A stretch of 64,000 bases of DNA, taken from NCBI RefSeq assembly GCF_013359755.1, contig NZ_JABMCJ010000083.1, positions 62,001 to 126,000 on the forward strand, given 5' to 3'. Numbering within the stretch: position 1 is the stretch's first letter; each line of letters starts with the position of its first letter. Source of the DNA: Tardiphaga robiniae. GTDB taxonomy: Bacteria > Pseudomonadota > Alphaproteobacteria > Rhizobiales > Xanthobacteraceae. The position numbers and the translations under genes were made by a program. This document shows, one piece after another, positions 18,644-27,070 of this stretch. The notes below the pieces were generated by a model. The model made no database searches, was not told where the DNA came from, and saw only the letters and a program-made list of their open reading frames with translations.

Positions 18644-18717
18644 TGGCTGGGGAACTAGGATTCGAACCTAGACAAACAGAGTCAGAGTCTGTTGTGCTAC
18701 CGTTACACCATTCCCCA
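18644..18717 (-). tRNA. tRNA-Gln (anticodon CTG)
   Basis: The minus strand folds as a complete cloverleaf. The acceptor TGGGGAA pairs with TTCCCCA, followed by the discriminator G and an encoded CCA (18644-18646). The D-arm contains AACGGTAGC. The anticodon stem ACAGA/TCTGT encloses the loop CTCTGAC, with anticodon CTG. The T-arm is CTAGG, TTCGAAT, CCTAG. Confidence 0.96.
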
Positions 18718-18904
18718 AACGATTCAGAGACTTACAGGAAAATCCAGTCTGGAATCGGTCGGAACAGAGATGCTCATCTCGTTCGGGCGCGTTCTAGCCC
18801 GTCCGCCGGACAAAGCGCAAGGCCTCTGGACGGAAATGACAGCTCATTGACACCACTGGCAATGGACAGGCCACACAAGGCGCGGCCTGCCCGGTCGCCT
18901 CGCC

Positions 18905-20338
18905 CTATTCGCCCGGTCCACCGACCGGGATGGCCATCGGCTCCGGCGCCAGACGCCTGCTGAGCGCCAGATAGACGCCGCCGCCTACAACGATGCCCGC
19001 CAGCCAGCTCAGATCCGCGCCGCCGAGAAGGTTGATCGAGATCGGCCCCTGCAACGCAGGCACCAGGCCATCCTGGAACAGCCAGGTGGCGATCAGGCCG
19101 GCGAAGAACGCGATCATGCCGCTCCAGTTGATATCGCCATAGATGCTGGTCTCCGGCGACTTGTAGAGTTCGGCGATGTCGATCTGGCTCTTCCGCCTGA
19201 CGAAGAAGTCGGCCAACACCACCCCGGCATAGGGGCTCATCCACATCAGCAGGCTGATCAGCCAGTTGTCGAAGGCCTTCGCAAAGGACGGCGCGAAGAT
19301 GAAATACACCGTCACCGCATAGCCGGCGACGCCGACGATCAGCGCCAGCATCGTCCGCGAGAAGCGGACGCCCATGCTCAGCGCCGCGAGCGCCGACGAA
19401 TAGACGTTGAGGATATTGGTGGCGATCGGCCCGTGCAGCACCAGCAGCAGCACGAGAATGCTAGCGACGCCGCCGAACACCGCCGAGACCATCTTGGCGG
19501 GATCGGTGTCGAGCGTCACCGACGCGATGGTGGCACCGAGAATAGCCAGCCACACCGACGGCACGAACATGCCGACATAGCTGTACCAGAACACGGCCTT
19601 TGACGAGGTCGAGCGCGGCACGAAGCGCGAATAGTCCGACGCCCAGGTCACCCACGAAATGCCCCAACCGACGCCAACGGCGGTCATCAGCAGCGACAGC
19701 ATCGCCAGATGCGGCCCCGGCGGCAGCGACGTGGTGTGATTCCAGTTGACGACCCCGGGCTGGCTCCAGGCCAGCACGCTCATCAGCACCATTATCACCA
19801 CTGTGACCGGCACGGTGTATTTCTCGAAGGTGCGGATCGCATAGAAACCATAGGTGCCGATCACCACCTGCGTGACCATCACGATGGTGATCACAACGAG
19901 ATTGGCGAACCAGCTATCCGCGATGCCGAACTGGCCGAGAATGGCCATCGAGATCTTGACCGGGAAATAGGTGTTCACGCCGATCCAGCCGAGCGTCATC
20001 AGGAACATCAACAGGCTCGGCAAATAGGCGCCGCGGCGCCCGAAGGCCGACCGCGCGAGTACCATCTGGTTGACGCCGGTCTTGTGGCCCATGACCGTGA
20101 AGGCGGCGAAGATCGCGGAGCCCGCCGCATTGCCGATGACGATGACCGCGATGGTTTCCCACAGACCGAGCTTGAGAATGATACCAAGCGCGCCGAGCGC
20201 CCAGTTCACGGGCGCAATATTGGCGCCGGCCCAGATCCACATTTGCTGCGGCCCGGTGGAATCCCGGTCGGCATCAGGGATCGGTTCGATACTGTGGATG
20301 TCTGCCCGCAACTCAGAGTTAGTCATGCTCGCCCCCAC
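18905..20338 (-). CDS. NCS1-family nucleobase/cation symporter-like permease
   Basis: A 477-residue inner-membrane protein with about 12 hydrophobic segments. The N-terminal region (MWIWAGANIAPVNWALGALG) and the segment GHKTGVNQMVLARSAFGRRG are typical of NCS1 transporters such as CodB/PucI, which import nucleobases or related heterocycles with H+ or Na+. The second in-frame Met at 20326 (MTNSEL) is an alternative start. It is the last gene of the aromatic catabolic operon (60 nt after the dioxygenase), so its substrate may be the aromatic or N-heterocyclic compound degraded by that operon rather than a purine or pyrimidine. Confidence 0.9.
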   Translation of the reverse strand: MGASMTNSELRADIHSIEPIPDADRDSTGPQQMWIWAGANIAPVNWALGALGIILKLGLWETIAVIVIGNAAGSAIFAAFTVMGHKTGVNQMVLARSAFGRRGAYLPSLLMFLMTLGWIGVNTYFPVKISMAILGQFGIADSWFANLVVITIVMVTQVVIGTYGFYAIRTFEKYTVPVTVVIMVLMSVLAWSQPGVVNWNHTTSLPPGPHLAMLSLLMTAVGVGWGISWVTWASDYSRFVPRSTSSKAVFWYSYVGMFVPSVWLAILGATIASVTLDTDPAKMVSAVFGGVASILVLLLVLHGPIATNILNVYSSALAALSMGVRFSRTMLALIVGVAGYAVTVYFIFAPSFAKAFDNWLISLLMWMSPYAGVVLADFFVRRKSQIDIAELYKSPETSIYGDINWSGMIAFFAGLIATWLFQDGLVPALQGPISINLLGGADLSWLAGIVVGGGVYLALSRRLAPEPMAIPVGGPGE

Positions 20339-20398
20339 GTCAGAAACAACCTGAGGTCAACAAAGCAAGACGCGTACCAATCCCGGCAGCGCGGCTTG

Positions 20399-21358
20399 CT
20401 ACTTGTGGGGCACCGGCGGCGTGCCGTGGGTGTGGAATGACTCGATGGTCTTGAGGCCCCAGGCTTGGCCCTTCTTGCGCTCCTCCTCGGTCCAGACGAT
20501 GGGCTTCCAGTCCGGCGCCAGGATCAGCCGTGCGCCGGCATTGGCGACTTCGACGCGGTTGCCGCCGGGCTCGTAGACATAGAGGAAGAAGGTCTGCTGG
20601 ATCGCGTGCTTGTGCGGACCAGTCTCGATGAACACGCCGTTTTCCAGAAAGATATCAGCCGCGCGCAGAATGTCTTCGCGGCTGTCCAGCGCGTAGGTGA
20701 CATGGTGGAAGCGTCCCTTGGTGCCGGAGTGATCGCGCGAATAGGCGAAGTCGTAGCTCTTGTTCGACATGGTCATCCACATCGCCGCTTCCGTGCCGTC
20801 ATTGAGCACGATCTGCTCGGTCAGCCGGAGCCCCATATAGTGCTCGAAAAACTCGCGATTGGCCTTGATGTCCACCGCGAGGCAGTTGAGGTGATCGAGC
20901 CGCCGCACATTGATGCCCCGCGCCGGATAGCGCTGCGCCTGATTTTTAAGCGCCGGCTTGAGTTCCGGCGGCGCCTCGTACCATTCGGTCTCGTAATAGA
21001 GTTCGACGATGTGCCCGTCGGGATCGCGGCAGCGAAATGCCGGCCCGTGCCCGAGATCGCCGTCGGTCCAGCCGATATCGTAGCCGGAGCCTTTCAGCGC
21101 CGCCACGCGGCGCTCCAGCGCCTGCGGGCTGCGTGCGCGCAGCGCCATATGCTCCATACCCGACGTGTTCGACGCCGTCAGCTTCAGCGAATAGCGCTCA
21201 TAGTCGTCCCAGCCACGCAGATAGACCGACTCGCCCTGCCGGCCCGACACGGTCATGCCCATGACGTCGACGAAGAATTTCAGGCTCTCGTCCGGCTTCG
21301 GCGTCAGCAATTCGAGATGGCCGAGATGGGCGAGATCGAAAATGGGTTCGGGAGTCAT
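20399..21358 (-). CDS. type I extradiol ring-cleavage dioxygenase (catechol 2,3-dioxygenase-like)
   Basis: A 319-residue two-domain vicinal-oxygen-chelate protein of the iron-dependent extradiol dioxygenase family. The N-terminal VOC domain begins LAHLGHLELLTPK. The C-terminal one carries the expected metal ligands: His in RRLDHLNCLAVD, His in GRFHHVTYAL, and Glu in GGNRVEVANAG. It would open a catechol-type ring next to the two hydroxyls. It is not LigAB or GalA, which are type II enzymes, although downstream-pathway enzymes LigI, GalB and GalC are encoded in the same operon; its exact substrate is therefore open. Confidence 0.88.
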   Translation of the reverse strand: MTPEPIFDLAHLGHLELLTPKPDESLKFFVDVMGMTVSGRQGESVYLRGWDDYERYSLKLTASNTSGMEHMALRARSPQALERRVAALKGSGYDIGWTDGDLGHGPAFRCRDPDGHIVELYYETEWYEAPPELKPALKNQAQRYPARGINVRRLDHLNCLAVDIKANREFFEHYMGLRLTEQIVLNDGTEAAMWMTMSNKSYDFAYSRDHSGTKGRFHHVTYALDSREDILRAADIFLENGVFIETGPHKHAIQQTFFLYVYEPGGNRVEVANAGARLILAPDWKPIVWTEEERKKGQAWGLKTIESFHTHGTPPVPHK

Positions 21359-21395
21359 TGGTTGTTTCCTCCAGTATTCTAGTCGAGCTTACTCG

Positions 21396-21500
21396 ATCCC
21401 CTCATGGTGAGGAGCGCGTCTTCGCGCGTCTCGAACCATGAGGAATTGGGCGCTCATCCTTCGAGACGCGGTCGAAGACGACCGCTCCTCAGGATGAGGG
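21396..21500. repeat. intergenic palindromic repeat element
   Basis: About 100 bases with two imperfect inverted repeats: CCTCATGGTGAGGAGCGC facing a CTCGAACCATGAGG half, then CTCATCC..GAGACGC facing CGCTCCTCAGGATGAG. This REP-like unit is familiar from Bradyrhizobiaceae intergenic DNA. It separates the dioxygenase gene from the decarboxylase-like gene inside an otherwise tight operon and may form RNA hairpins that stabilise or attenuate the transcript. Confidence 0.75.
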
Positions 21501-21510
21501 CGACGGCGCG

Positions 21511-22359
21511 CTATCGCAACGCGCGCGTCACGTCGTCGAACAGCTCATCAACGCTGAACCTGCGCGGGATCAGCCCCTGCTGCGCAGAATAGTCTGCAAT
21601 GAGAGCCAACGAACGATTCATGGCATCCGCATCGAAAGACAGGCTCTTGCCGGCTGCCGCCGCCCTGCTCGCCTCCAGCATACGGTGGACTTCGCGCACG
21701 ACGTCGGGCCGCGTATCGGACAATTGCTTGCTGACGACTACCATATGGTTGATCGGCACCACGCCATGCCTGGCCAGCCAGGCTTTCTCTGCAGCGGCCA
21801 CGTCTGGGAACAACTGCGCCACCCGTGGATCGTCGCTCTTCTCGCCGAGCACGGCGTCCAGTTCGCCGTCGAACAACATCTGCATGATCGCCTTGCCGGC
21901 GGGTGCCCTGGTGGTGCTGTCGACATATTCGGCGACATGCGGATCCTCGAAGGTGATCCATTCAATCGCGTCGAGATTGACGCCGTAGTCGTTGGCGAGC
22001 ATACCGCGCAGCCACGCGCCCGTCGTCGTCGTAAACGATCGAATGCCGACGCGCTTGCCTTCAAGATCCTTAGGTCCGGCAATACCAGCCCCGGGGTTCG
22101 TGACCGCGAAGCCAAACTGATGCCGCGCCATCATCACATCAGGCAGCAGCACCATCGGCTTGTCGTAGCTCCTGGCCATCAGATAGGTGACGATGGCCAT
22201 TTCGGCGATGTCGAAAGCCCCGTCGCGCACCATGGGCTTGAAGCCCTTATTGGTGGGCTTGTAGTCCGCGAAGTCCAGTTCGACGAGATCAGACGTGATC
22301 GCGCCGGATTTCAACGCAGCCGTATGCGGATGATCGCCGAGCAGAATACGAAGCCGCAT
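21511..22359 (-). CDS. 4,5-dihydroxyphthalate decarboxylase-like / NMT1-type protein
   Basis: A 282-residue protein with a periplasmic-binding-protein fold similar to 4,5-dihydroxyphthalate decarboxylase (Pht5 type). FDIAEMAIVTYLMAR and GPKDLEGKRVGIRSF are typical of this group. There is no signal peptide (it starts MRLRILLGDHPHTAAL), which favours a cytoplasmic enzyme over a transport receptor. In a catabolic operon it could remove a carboxyl from an aromatic or ring-cleaved acid. It starts 17 nt after galC. An atypical solute receptor remains possible. Confidence 0.7.
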   Translation of the reverse strand: MRLRILLGDHPHTAALKSGAITSDLVELDFADYKPTNKGFKPMVRDGAFDIAEMAIVTYLMARSYDKPMVLLPDVMMARHQFGFAVTNPGAGIAGPKDLEGKRVGIRSFTTTTGAWLRGMLANDYGVNLDAIEWITFEDPHVAEYVDSTTRAPAGKAIMQMLFDGELDAVLGEKSDDPRVAQLFPDVAAAEKAWLARHGVVPINHMVVVSKQLSDTRPDVVREVHRMLEASRAAAAGKSLSFDADAMNRSLALIADYSAQQGLIPRRFSVDELFDDVTRALR

Positions 22360-22376
22360 GCCAGCCTCCTCCCCGC

Positions 22377-23069
22377 TCAGGCCTGATCGGGATCGTCGAC
22401 GTAAACCAGACCCGCTTTGGCGAGCGGCTCCCGCATATTGTACATGTCGAGGCCGAGAATACCGGAAGCCAGCTTCTGCCGCTTGGCGTCTTCTTCGGCG
22501 AAACGCTTCTCGCCCTTCACCGCAACCTCAGCGGCATGTTTGCGCGGGATCACCACGACGCCGTCTTCATCGGCGACGATGACGTCACCCGGCGTCACCT
22601 GCGCGCCAGCGCATACCACCGGCACGTTCACCGCGCCGAGCGTCGCCTTGACCGTCCCCTTCGCCGAGATCGCGCGTGACCAGACCGGAAAGCCCATCTC
22701 GCGCAGCGTCTTGATATCGCGACATCCGGCATCGATGATCAGACCGACACCGCCGCGTGCCTTGAGCGAGGTCGCGAGGAGATCGCCGAACATGCCGTCG
22801 GTGTTGTCCGTCGTGCAGGCCACCACCAGCATGTCGCCGGGTTTGCACTGCTCGATGGCCACATGCAGCATCCAGTTGTCGCCGGGCTGCGCCAGCACCG
22901 TCACGGCGGTACCGGCCGCCTCTGCGCCGGACCACACCGGCCTCATATAGGTCTTCATCAGGCCGAAGCGGCCATAGGCCTCATGCACCGTGGAGACGCC
23001 GAGCGCGCCGAGCCGCTGCACGACGTCGGCATCCGCGCGTTGAATATTCCTGACGACGACGGGTTTCAT
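22377..23069 (-). CDS. galC: 4-carboxy-4-hydroxy-2-oxoadipate aldolase / oxaloacetate decarboxylase
   Basis: A 230-residue RraA-fold class II aldolase of the LigK/GalC/ProA group, which cleaves 4-carboxy-4-hydroxy-2-oxoadipate to pyruvate and oxaloacetate. The divalent-metal and substrate motif is [39 protein letters not shown] is the conserved C-terminal strand-helix. The start overlaps the galB stop by 4 nt (ATGA). The neighbours galB and ligI supply the preceding steps, which supports this assignment over a generic RraA protein. Confidence 0.87.
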   Translation of the reverse strand: MKPVVVRNIQRADADVVQRLGALGVSTVHEAYGRFGLMKTYMRPVWSGAEAAGTAVTVLAQPGDNWMLHVAIEQCKPGDMLVVACTTDNTDGMFGDLLATSLKARGGVGLIIDAGCRDIKTLREMGFPVWSRAISAKGTVKATLGAVNVPVVCAGAQVTPGDVIVADEDGVVVIPRKHAAEVAVKGEKRFAEEDAKRQKLASGILGLDMYNMREPLAKAGLVYVDDPDQA

Positions 23070-23788
23070 GCCAGTGTCTCCACGGTCATCGGGAACAGGC
23101 GCTGATAGGCTTCGCCATAGGTCATGGCCGCGCCGGTGTTGCGACCACCCTGCATACCGCGCTGCAAGGCGACGCGCTCGTAATAGGCCCAGAGGTGCTT
23201 TTGCGCAGCGAGAATTTCGAACGTCTTGCGCTTGATGTCCCAGACCTCATCGATGTTGAGGATCACCTGCGGTTTGAAATTGCACATCTCCGGCTGATGC
23301 GGCTCGAACAGGAACACCGGCGGCGCAGAGTAGCTGTATTCTGCTTCAGGCTTGTGCCCCATCGCCTGCGCGATGATGCGGGCTTCCTGTGCGGCGGCGG
23401 TCGCCGCGGGATGATCGACATTGTAGGGATCTTCGAGCGAATGCGTCAGCACGAAGCTTGGATTGAGCTCCCGATAGATATCGATCAGCCGCTCCTTGTG
23501 TGCTTCGGTCAGATGCAACGGATAGTCGCCGGCATCGAAAAATTCGATCTCGGCGCCGAGCGACGCCGCCGCACGCTCCGCTTCGTCTTTCCGTCCCGCC
23601 TTGACCTTGTCGAGCGTCATGCCCGCCTGCTTCCAGGCAAATTGCGACTCGCCGCGCTCGCCATAAGCGAGGCAGACGATCTTGACGCGATAGCCCTTCT
23701 TCGCATGCAGCGCGATGGCGCCGCCGGCGCGCCAGACGAAATCGCCGGGATGGGCGGAGACCACGAGGCCGGTCTTGGCTTTGGACAT
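23066..23788 (-). CDS. galB: 4-oxalomesaconate hydratase, PIG-L family
   Basis: A 240-residue zinc-dependent PIG-L/LmbE-fold protein. The metal motif is [13 protein letters not shown], and the second is [14 protein letters not shown]. GalB of Pseudomonas gallate metabolism is a PIG-L protein that hydrates 4-oxalomesaconate, and the operon position between LigI and GalC fits that step exactly. The ATG at 23788 follows AAGGA; the frame is open to 23833 without a better start. A PIG-L deacetylase is the alternative reading, but context makes the hydratase more likely. Confidence 0.83.
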   Translation of the reverse strand: MSKAKTGLVVSAHPGDFVWRAGGAIALHAKKGYRVKIVCLAYGERGESQFAWKQAGMTLDKVKAGRKDEAERAAASLGAEIEFFDAGDYPLHLTEAHKERLIDIYRELNPSFVLTHSLEDPYNVDHPAATAAAQEARIIAQAMGHKPEAEYSYSAPPVFLFEPHQPEMCNFKPQVILNIDEVWDIKRKTFEILAAQKHLWAYYERVALQRGMQGGRNTGAAMTYGEAYQRLFPMTVETLA

Positions 23789-23816
23789 CGGATGTTCCTT
23801 CGGATTTTCGCGTCGC

Positions 23817-24686
23817 TTAAGTGTCGAATTCAAACAGTCGCGCGGGATTGTCGACGAGGATCTTCTGCTGGATCACCGGATCCGGCGCGAAGAGCGGGAT
23901 CAGATCAACGAGATCACCGTCATTGGGCATCGCCTTGACGTTGGGATGCGGCCAGTCGGTGCCCCAGATCACGCGATCGGGCGCGGTCTCGCAGATTGTC
24001 TTCGCGAACGGCACCGCATCGGTGAAAGGCGGCCCCAGCGAGGTGACGCGCTCGCAGCCGGAGACCTTTACCCAGCATTTCTCGTCGCGCTTCATCAGGT
24101 CGATCAGGATGCGGAACGGCTGCTGCTCCAGGCCATCGGCGGCCTTGACGCGCCCCATGTGATCGATGGTGTAACGCACCGGCAGCTTCGCCAGCAGGTC
24201 GGCATAATCAGGCAGGTCGACCGCATCGAAATGCAGATCGACGTGCCAGCCCATCGGCGCGATCATGTCGATGATGCGATGAAACACTTTCATGTCCGGC
24301 GTGCCGCCGAGATGCCGTACGAAGTTGAAGCGGCAGCCACGGAAGCCACCTTCGTGGAGTTCGCGCAAGCCCTTCTCCGTGATCGTGCCATCGATATTGG
24401 CCACCGCGCGGTAACGCCCGCCGCTCACCGCGATGGCGTCGAGCGCCACGCGGTTATCTGTCCCATGCACGCTGGCATTGACGATGACGGCGCGGCCGAT
24501 GCCGAGCTTCTTGTGCAGCGCCTGGAAGTCTTCTAGCGGCGCGTCCGGCGGAATGTAGGAACCGACATAGGGATATTTGGCGCCAGGCCCGAAAATATGC
24601 GTATGCGCGTCGCAGGCCAGCGGCGGCAGCTTGAACTTCGGCACCTTGGTATGCGGATCGGGACCGGGAACGGTTGGTTTCGTCAT
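23817..24686 (-). CDS. ligI: 2-pyrone-4,6-dicarboxylate lactonase-like amidohydrolase
   Basis: A 289-residue metal-dependent hydrolase of the amidohydrolase family. The HxH motif is CDAHTHIFGPG, a His pair is in WHVDLHFDAVD, YTIDHMGR carries another ligand, and the catalytic Asp is in GTDWPHPN. The motifs match LigI, which opens 2-pyrone-4,6-dicarboxylate to 4-oxalomesaconate. The ATG at 24686 overlaps the stop of the preceding gene by 4 nt; the open frame further upstream lies inside that gene and is ignored. It feeds GalB and GalC encoded just downstream. Confidence 0.85.
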   Translation of the reverse strand: MTKPTVPGPDPHTKVPKFKLPPLACDAHTHIFGPGAKYPYVGSYIPPDAPLEDFQALHKKLGIGRAVIVNASVHGTDNRVALDAIAVSGGRYRAVANIDGTITEKGLRELHEGGFRGCRFNFVRHLGGTPDMKVFHRIIDMIAPMGWHVDLHFDAVDLPDYADLLAKLPVRYTIDHMGRVKAADGLEQQPFRILIDLMKRDEKCWVKVSGCERVTSLGPPFTDAVPFAKTICETAPDRVIWGTDWPHPNVKAMPNDGDLVDLIPLFAPDPVIQQKILVDNPARLFEFDT

Positions 24687-25687
24687 TGCTTCGGAATTCC
24701 TGCCTTCTCGATGACGGCGGTCCATTTGGCGATATCGTCGACCAGCCGAGCCTTCAGTTCCTCGGGCGAACTGGCTTTCGCCTCGATGCCGAGGTCGAGC
24801 AGCTTCTGCTTCACATCTGGCATCGCCAGGACCTCGCGTAGTCCTGCATTCAACCGCGCAATCGCTTCGGGCGGCGTGCCTGATGGCGCAAACAACGCAT
24901 TCCATGACACGACGTCATAGCCCTTCACGCCGCCTTCGATCATCGTCGGCACGTCTTTCAGGATCACCGAACGGGATTCGCCCGTGGTCCCGACGGGACG
25001 CATCTTGCCATCCTGCAGCGCCGATTTCATCCCGACATAATTGTCGATCATCACATCGATGTCTTCGCGCAGCAGCCCGACAATGACTTCCGGCGTTCCG
25101 CGATAGGGCACGATCTGGAAGTTGATCCCGGCCGTGGATTTGAGCAATTCGGCCGACAGGTTCTGGGTACTGCCCACGCTGATGGTGCCGACATTCAATT
25201 TGCCCGGATTGTCGCGCGCGAACTTGATGACGTCGGCCAGCGTCTTGTGTTGCGAATTCGTATTGGTACCGACGATGAAATCGAAGAAGCCGATGCTGGA
25301 GATCGGCGCAAAGTTCTTCACGGGATCGAATGGCAGGCTCTTGAACAGCGGTACGCTGACGGCGGTGCCGTTGCTGAGCAACGCCAGCGTATAGCCATCT
25401 GGTTGCGACGATAGCACTGCGCGCGCCGCAACGACGCCGCCCGCGCCCGGCATGTTCTCGATCACGAGACGCTGGCCGAGATTATCGCCAAGTTTTTCGG
25501 CCACGATGCGGATGGTGATGTCAGCGACACCGCCGGCCGCGAACGGCACGATCACGCGAATGGGCTTGGTCGGATAGCCGGACTGGGCCTGCGCCACAGG
25601 TACCGCGTTCGTGAGGAATATCGCACCGAGCGCCAAATGCGCGGCGCTCAGCAGGTGCTTGAGCCTGGTCGGGAAGCGGAGCGTCAT
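24683..25687 (-). CDS. tripartite tricarboxylate transporter substrate-binding protein (Bug/TctC family)
   Basis: A 334-residue exported binding protein. A signal peptide covers about 1-34 (ending VPVAQAQ), followed by the Bug-family start YPTKPIRVIVPFAAGGVADI and later PGAGGVVAARAV. Such receptors bind carboxylates, often aromatic ones, and hand them to TctAB. No tctA or tctB lies in this window, so it must work with permease subunits encoded elsewhere or act as a sensor ligand carrier. It is the first gene of the catabolic operon and overlaps ligI by 4 nt. Confidence 0.9.
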   Translation of the reverse strand: MTLRFPTRLKHLLSAAHLALGAIFLTNAVPVAQAQSGYPTKPIRVIVPFAAGGVADITIRIVAEKLGDNLGQRLVIENMPGAGGVVAARAVLSSQPDGYTLALLSNGTAVSVPLFKSLPFDPVKNFAPISSIGFFDFIVGTNTNSQHKTLADVIKFARDNPGKLNVGTISVGSTQNLSAELLKSTAGINFQIVPYRGTPEVIVGLLREDIDVMIDNYVGMKSALQDGKMRPVGTTGESRSVILKDVPTMIEGGVKGYDVVSWNALFAPSGTPPEAIARLNAGLREVLAMPDVKQKLLDLGIEAKASSPEELKARLVDDIAKWTAVIEKAGIPKQ

Positions 25688-25827
25688 GATGGATTGAAGA
25701 CGCCTGATGCGTCCACCCTTGCCGTTTTTATGTCGGTACCCGTGGCCGTCACGTCATCGCGACAGGGCTATGGACCGTTCTGCTCCCGCAGTAGCCAATT
25801 CCGATATATGAAACAAATGAGAAATCT

Positions 25828-25876
25828 GGGATAATCGTGCAGTCTCCTGCATATATCCTGCCGAGCGGATTATCCC
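25828..25876 (-). terminator. nested hairpin at the lysR 3' end
   Basis: A perfect 9-bp inverted repeat (GGGATAATC facing GATTATCCC, 31 nt apart) with an inner TGCAG/CTGCA hairpin starts at the stop codon of the lysR gene. There is no clear T-run, so it may be a weak terminator between lysR and the operon or an operator for LysR; the operon promoter lies just beyond it. Confidence 0.4.
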
Positions 25877-26766
25877 GCAGCCTGGAAGTATTTCCGGGTC
25901 AGATCGATCAGCGCCTGCGCCGGCTTGCTGACGGGCTGTCCACGCTTGACGATGATGCCCACCGTGCGGCTGACGCTGGGATTACGCAGCGGAACGGCGA
26001 TCAAGCCGGCAGTTCCCTGCGTCGCCACCGCGATGCTGGGCACCACGGCGATGCCGAGCTTCTCGAACACCATGCCCACCGCCGTCTGCAGATGCTGCAC
26101 CTCGTAGCGCCAGTTCAGCTTGTCGCGGCGATGGCCGAGCGCGTCGTCGATCAGGGCCCTATTGCCGGCCTGCGGACTGATGCGGATCAGCGGCATATCC
26201 TCGAGATGCGACCAGGCCACGAACTTGCGTTGCGCAAAGGCATGATCCTTCGTGCACAACAGGACGAAGCGCTCCTTGATCAGCGGCGTGACAGCCAGAT
26301 CCCATATATTGGTCGCCGTGATCGTGATGCCGAACTCTGCCTGCCCGGACTGCACCAAAGTGGCGATCTCGCTGGCTGAGTTATCGTGGATCTTGATCGA
26401 AATCCCCGGATGCACCGCATTGAACTGCTTCAGCACCCGCGGCAGGTGATAGGCGGCGATGGTCGGCAGGCAGCCGAGCGCGATGTGCTCCTGCCGCTTG
26501 CGGCCCCGTGCCCGCAGCAGATCGATGGAATCGGACAACTCCCCGATCATCCGCCGCGCAGTCGGCAGCAGTTCCAGCCCGGCCGGGGTGAGTGCCACCT
26601 GTCGTGTGGTGCGGGCCAGCAGCTGAAAGCCGAGATCCTCTTCCAGTTTCTTGATCCGGTGGCTCAGCGCCGTCTGCGACAGATTGAGGTGCGCGGCCGC
26701 ACGAGAGAAGCTGCCCCGCTCCGCGATGCTCAGAAACGCCTGCAGGCCGGGAAAATCGATGCGCAT
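25870..26766 (-). CDS. LysR-family transcriptional regulator
   Basis: A 298-residue LysR regulator. The winged helix-turn-helix is at about residues 4-62 (FLSIAERGSFSRAAAHLNLS, then QTALSHRIKKLEEDLGFQLL). The effector-binding domain follows, with HVGEPTLV-like strands replaced by the local sequence KRQEHIALGCLPTIAAYHL. It is encoded 182 nt upstream of the catabolic operon in the same direction and is the probable activator of it. The start at 26766 gives the usual LysR N-terminus; the frame remains open to 26826. Confidence 0.9.
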   Translation of the reverse strand: MRIDFPGLQAFLSIAERGSFSRAAAHLNLSQTALSHRIKKLEEDLGFQLLARTTRQVALTPAGLELLPTARRMIGELSDSIDLLRARGRKRQEHIALGCLPTIAAYHLPRVLKQFNAVHPGISIKIHDNSASEIATLVQSGQAEFGITITATNIWDLAVTPLIKERFVLLCTKDHAFAQRKFVAWSHLEDMPLIRISPQAGNRALIDDALGHRRDKLNWRYEVQHLQTAVGMVFEKLGIAVVPSIAVATQGTAGLIAVPLRNPSVSRTVGIIVKRGQPVSKPAQALIDLTRKYFQAAG

Positions 26767-27070
26767 GAGAGGTCCGTGCACGGCCGAAGGCGACCGCGTT
26801 GAGATAACGCGGCGACGACGACCCATGCAAGGTCAGGACGTCAGCCTATGCCGACCTCGCGGGCTGGTTAAAACTGCGTAAAGCCAGATCGCCAGCCACG
26901 CGCGACAAGGTATCCAGTGCCGGAGTTTCCGCGTCCCAGTGCGGAGCTAATTCCGCAATGCAAGTTTGACGAGCAGAGCCCACCGATAGCCCGTGGACGC
27001 GCCTTAACAATTTGTCCAGTCCCTGACCTGCATAGTCGGCCCAACCGGGGCGTGAGACGCGAATTCATCA
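26767..27070. other. divergent intergenic region
   Basis: About 300 bases between lysR (minus) and the HerA-like gene (plus). No RNA gene or repeat recognised. Promoters for both genes should lie here, but no convincing motif was seen. Confidence 0.4.
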
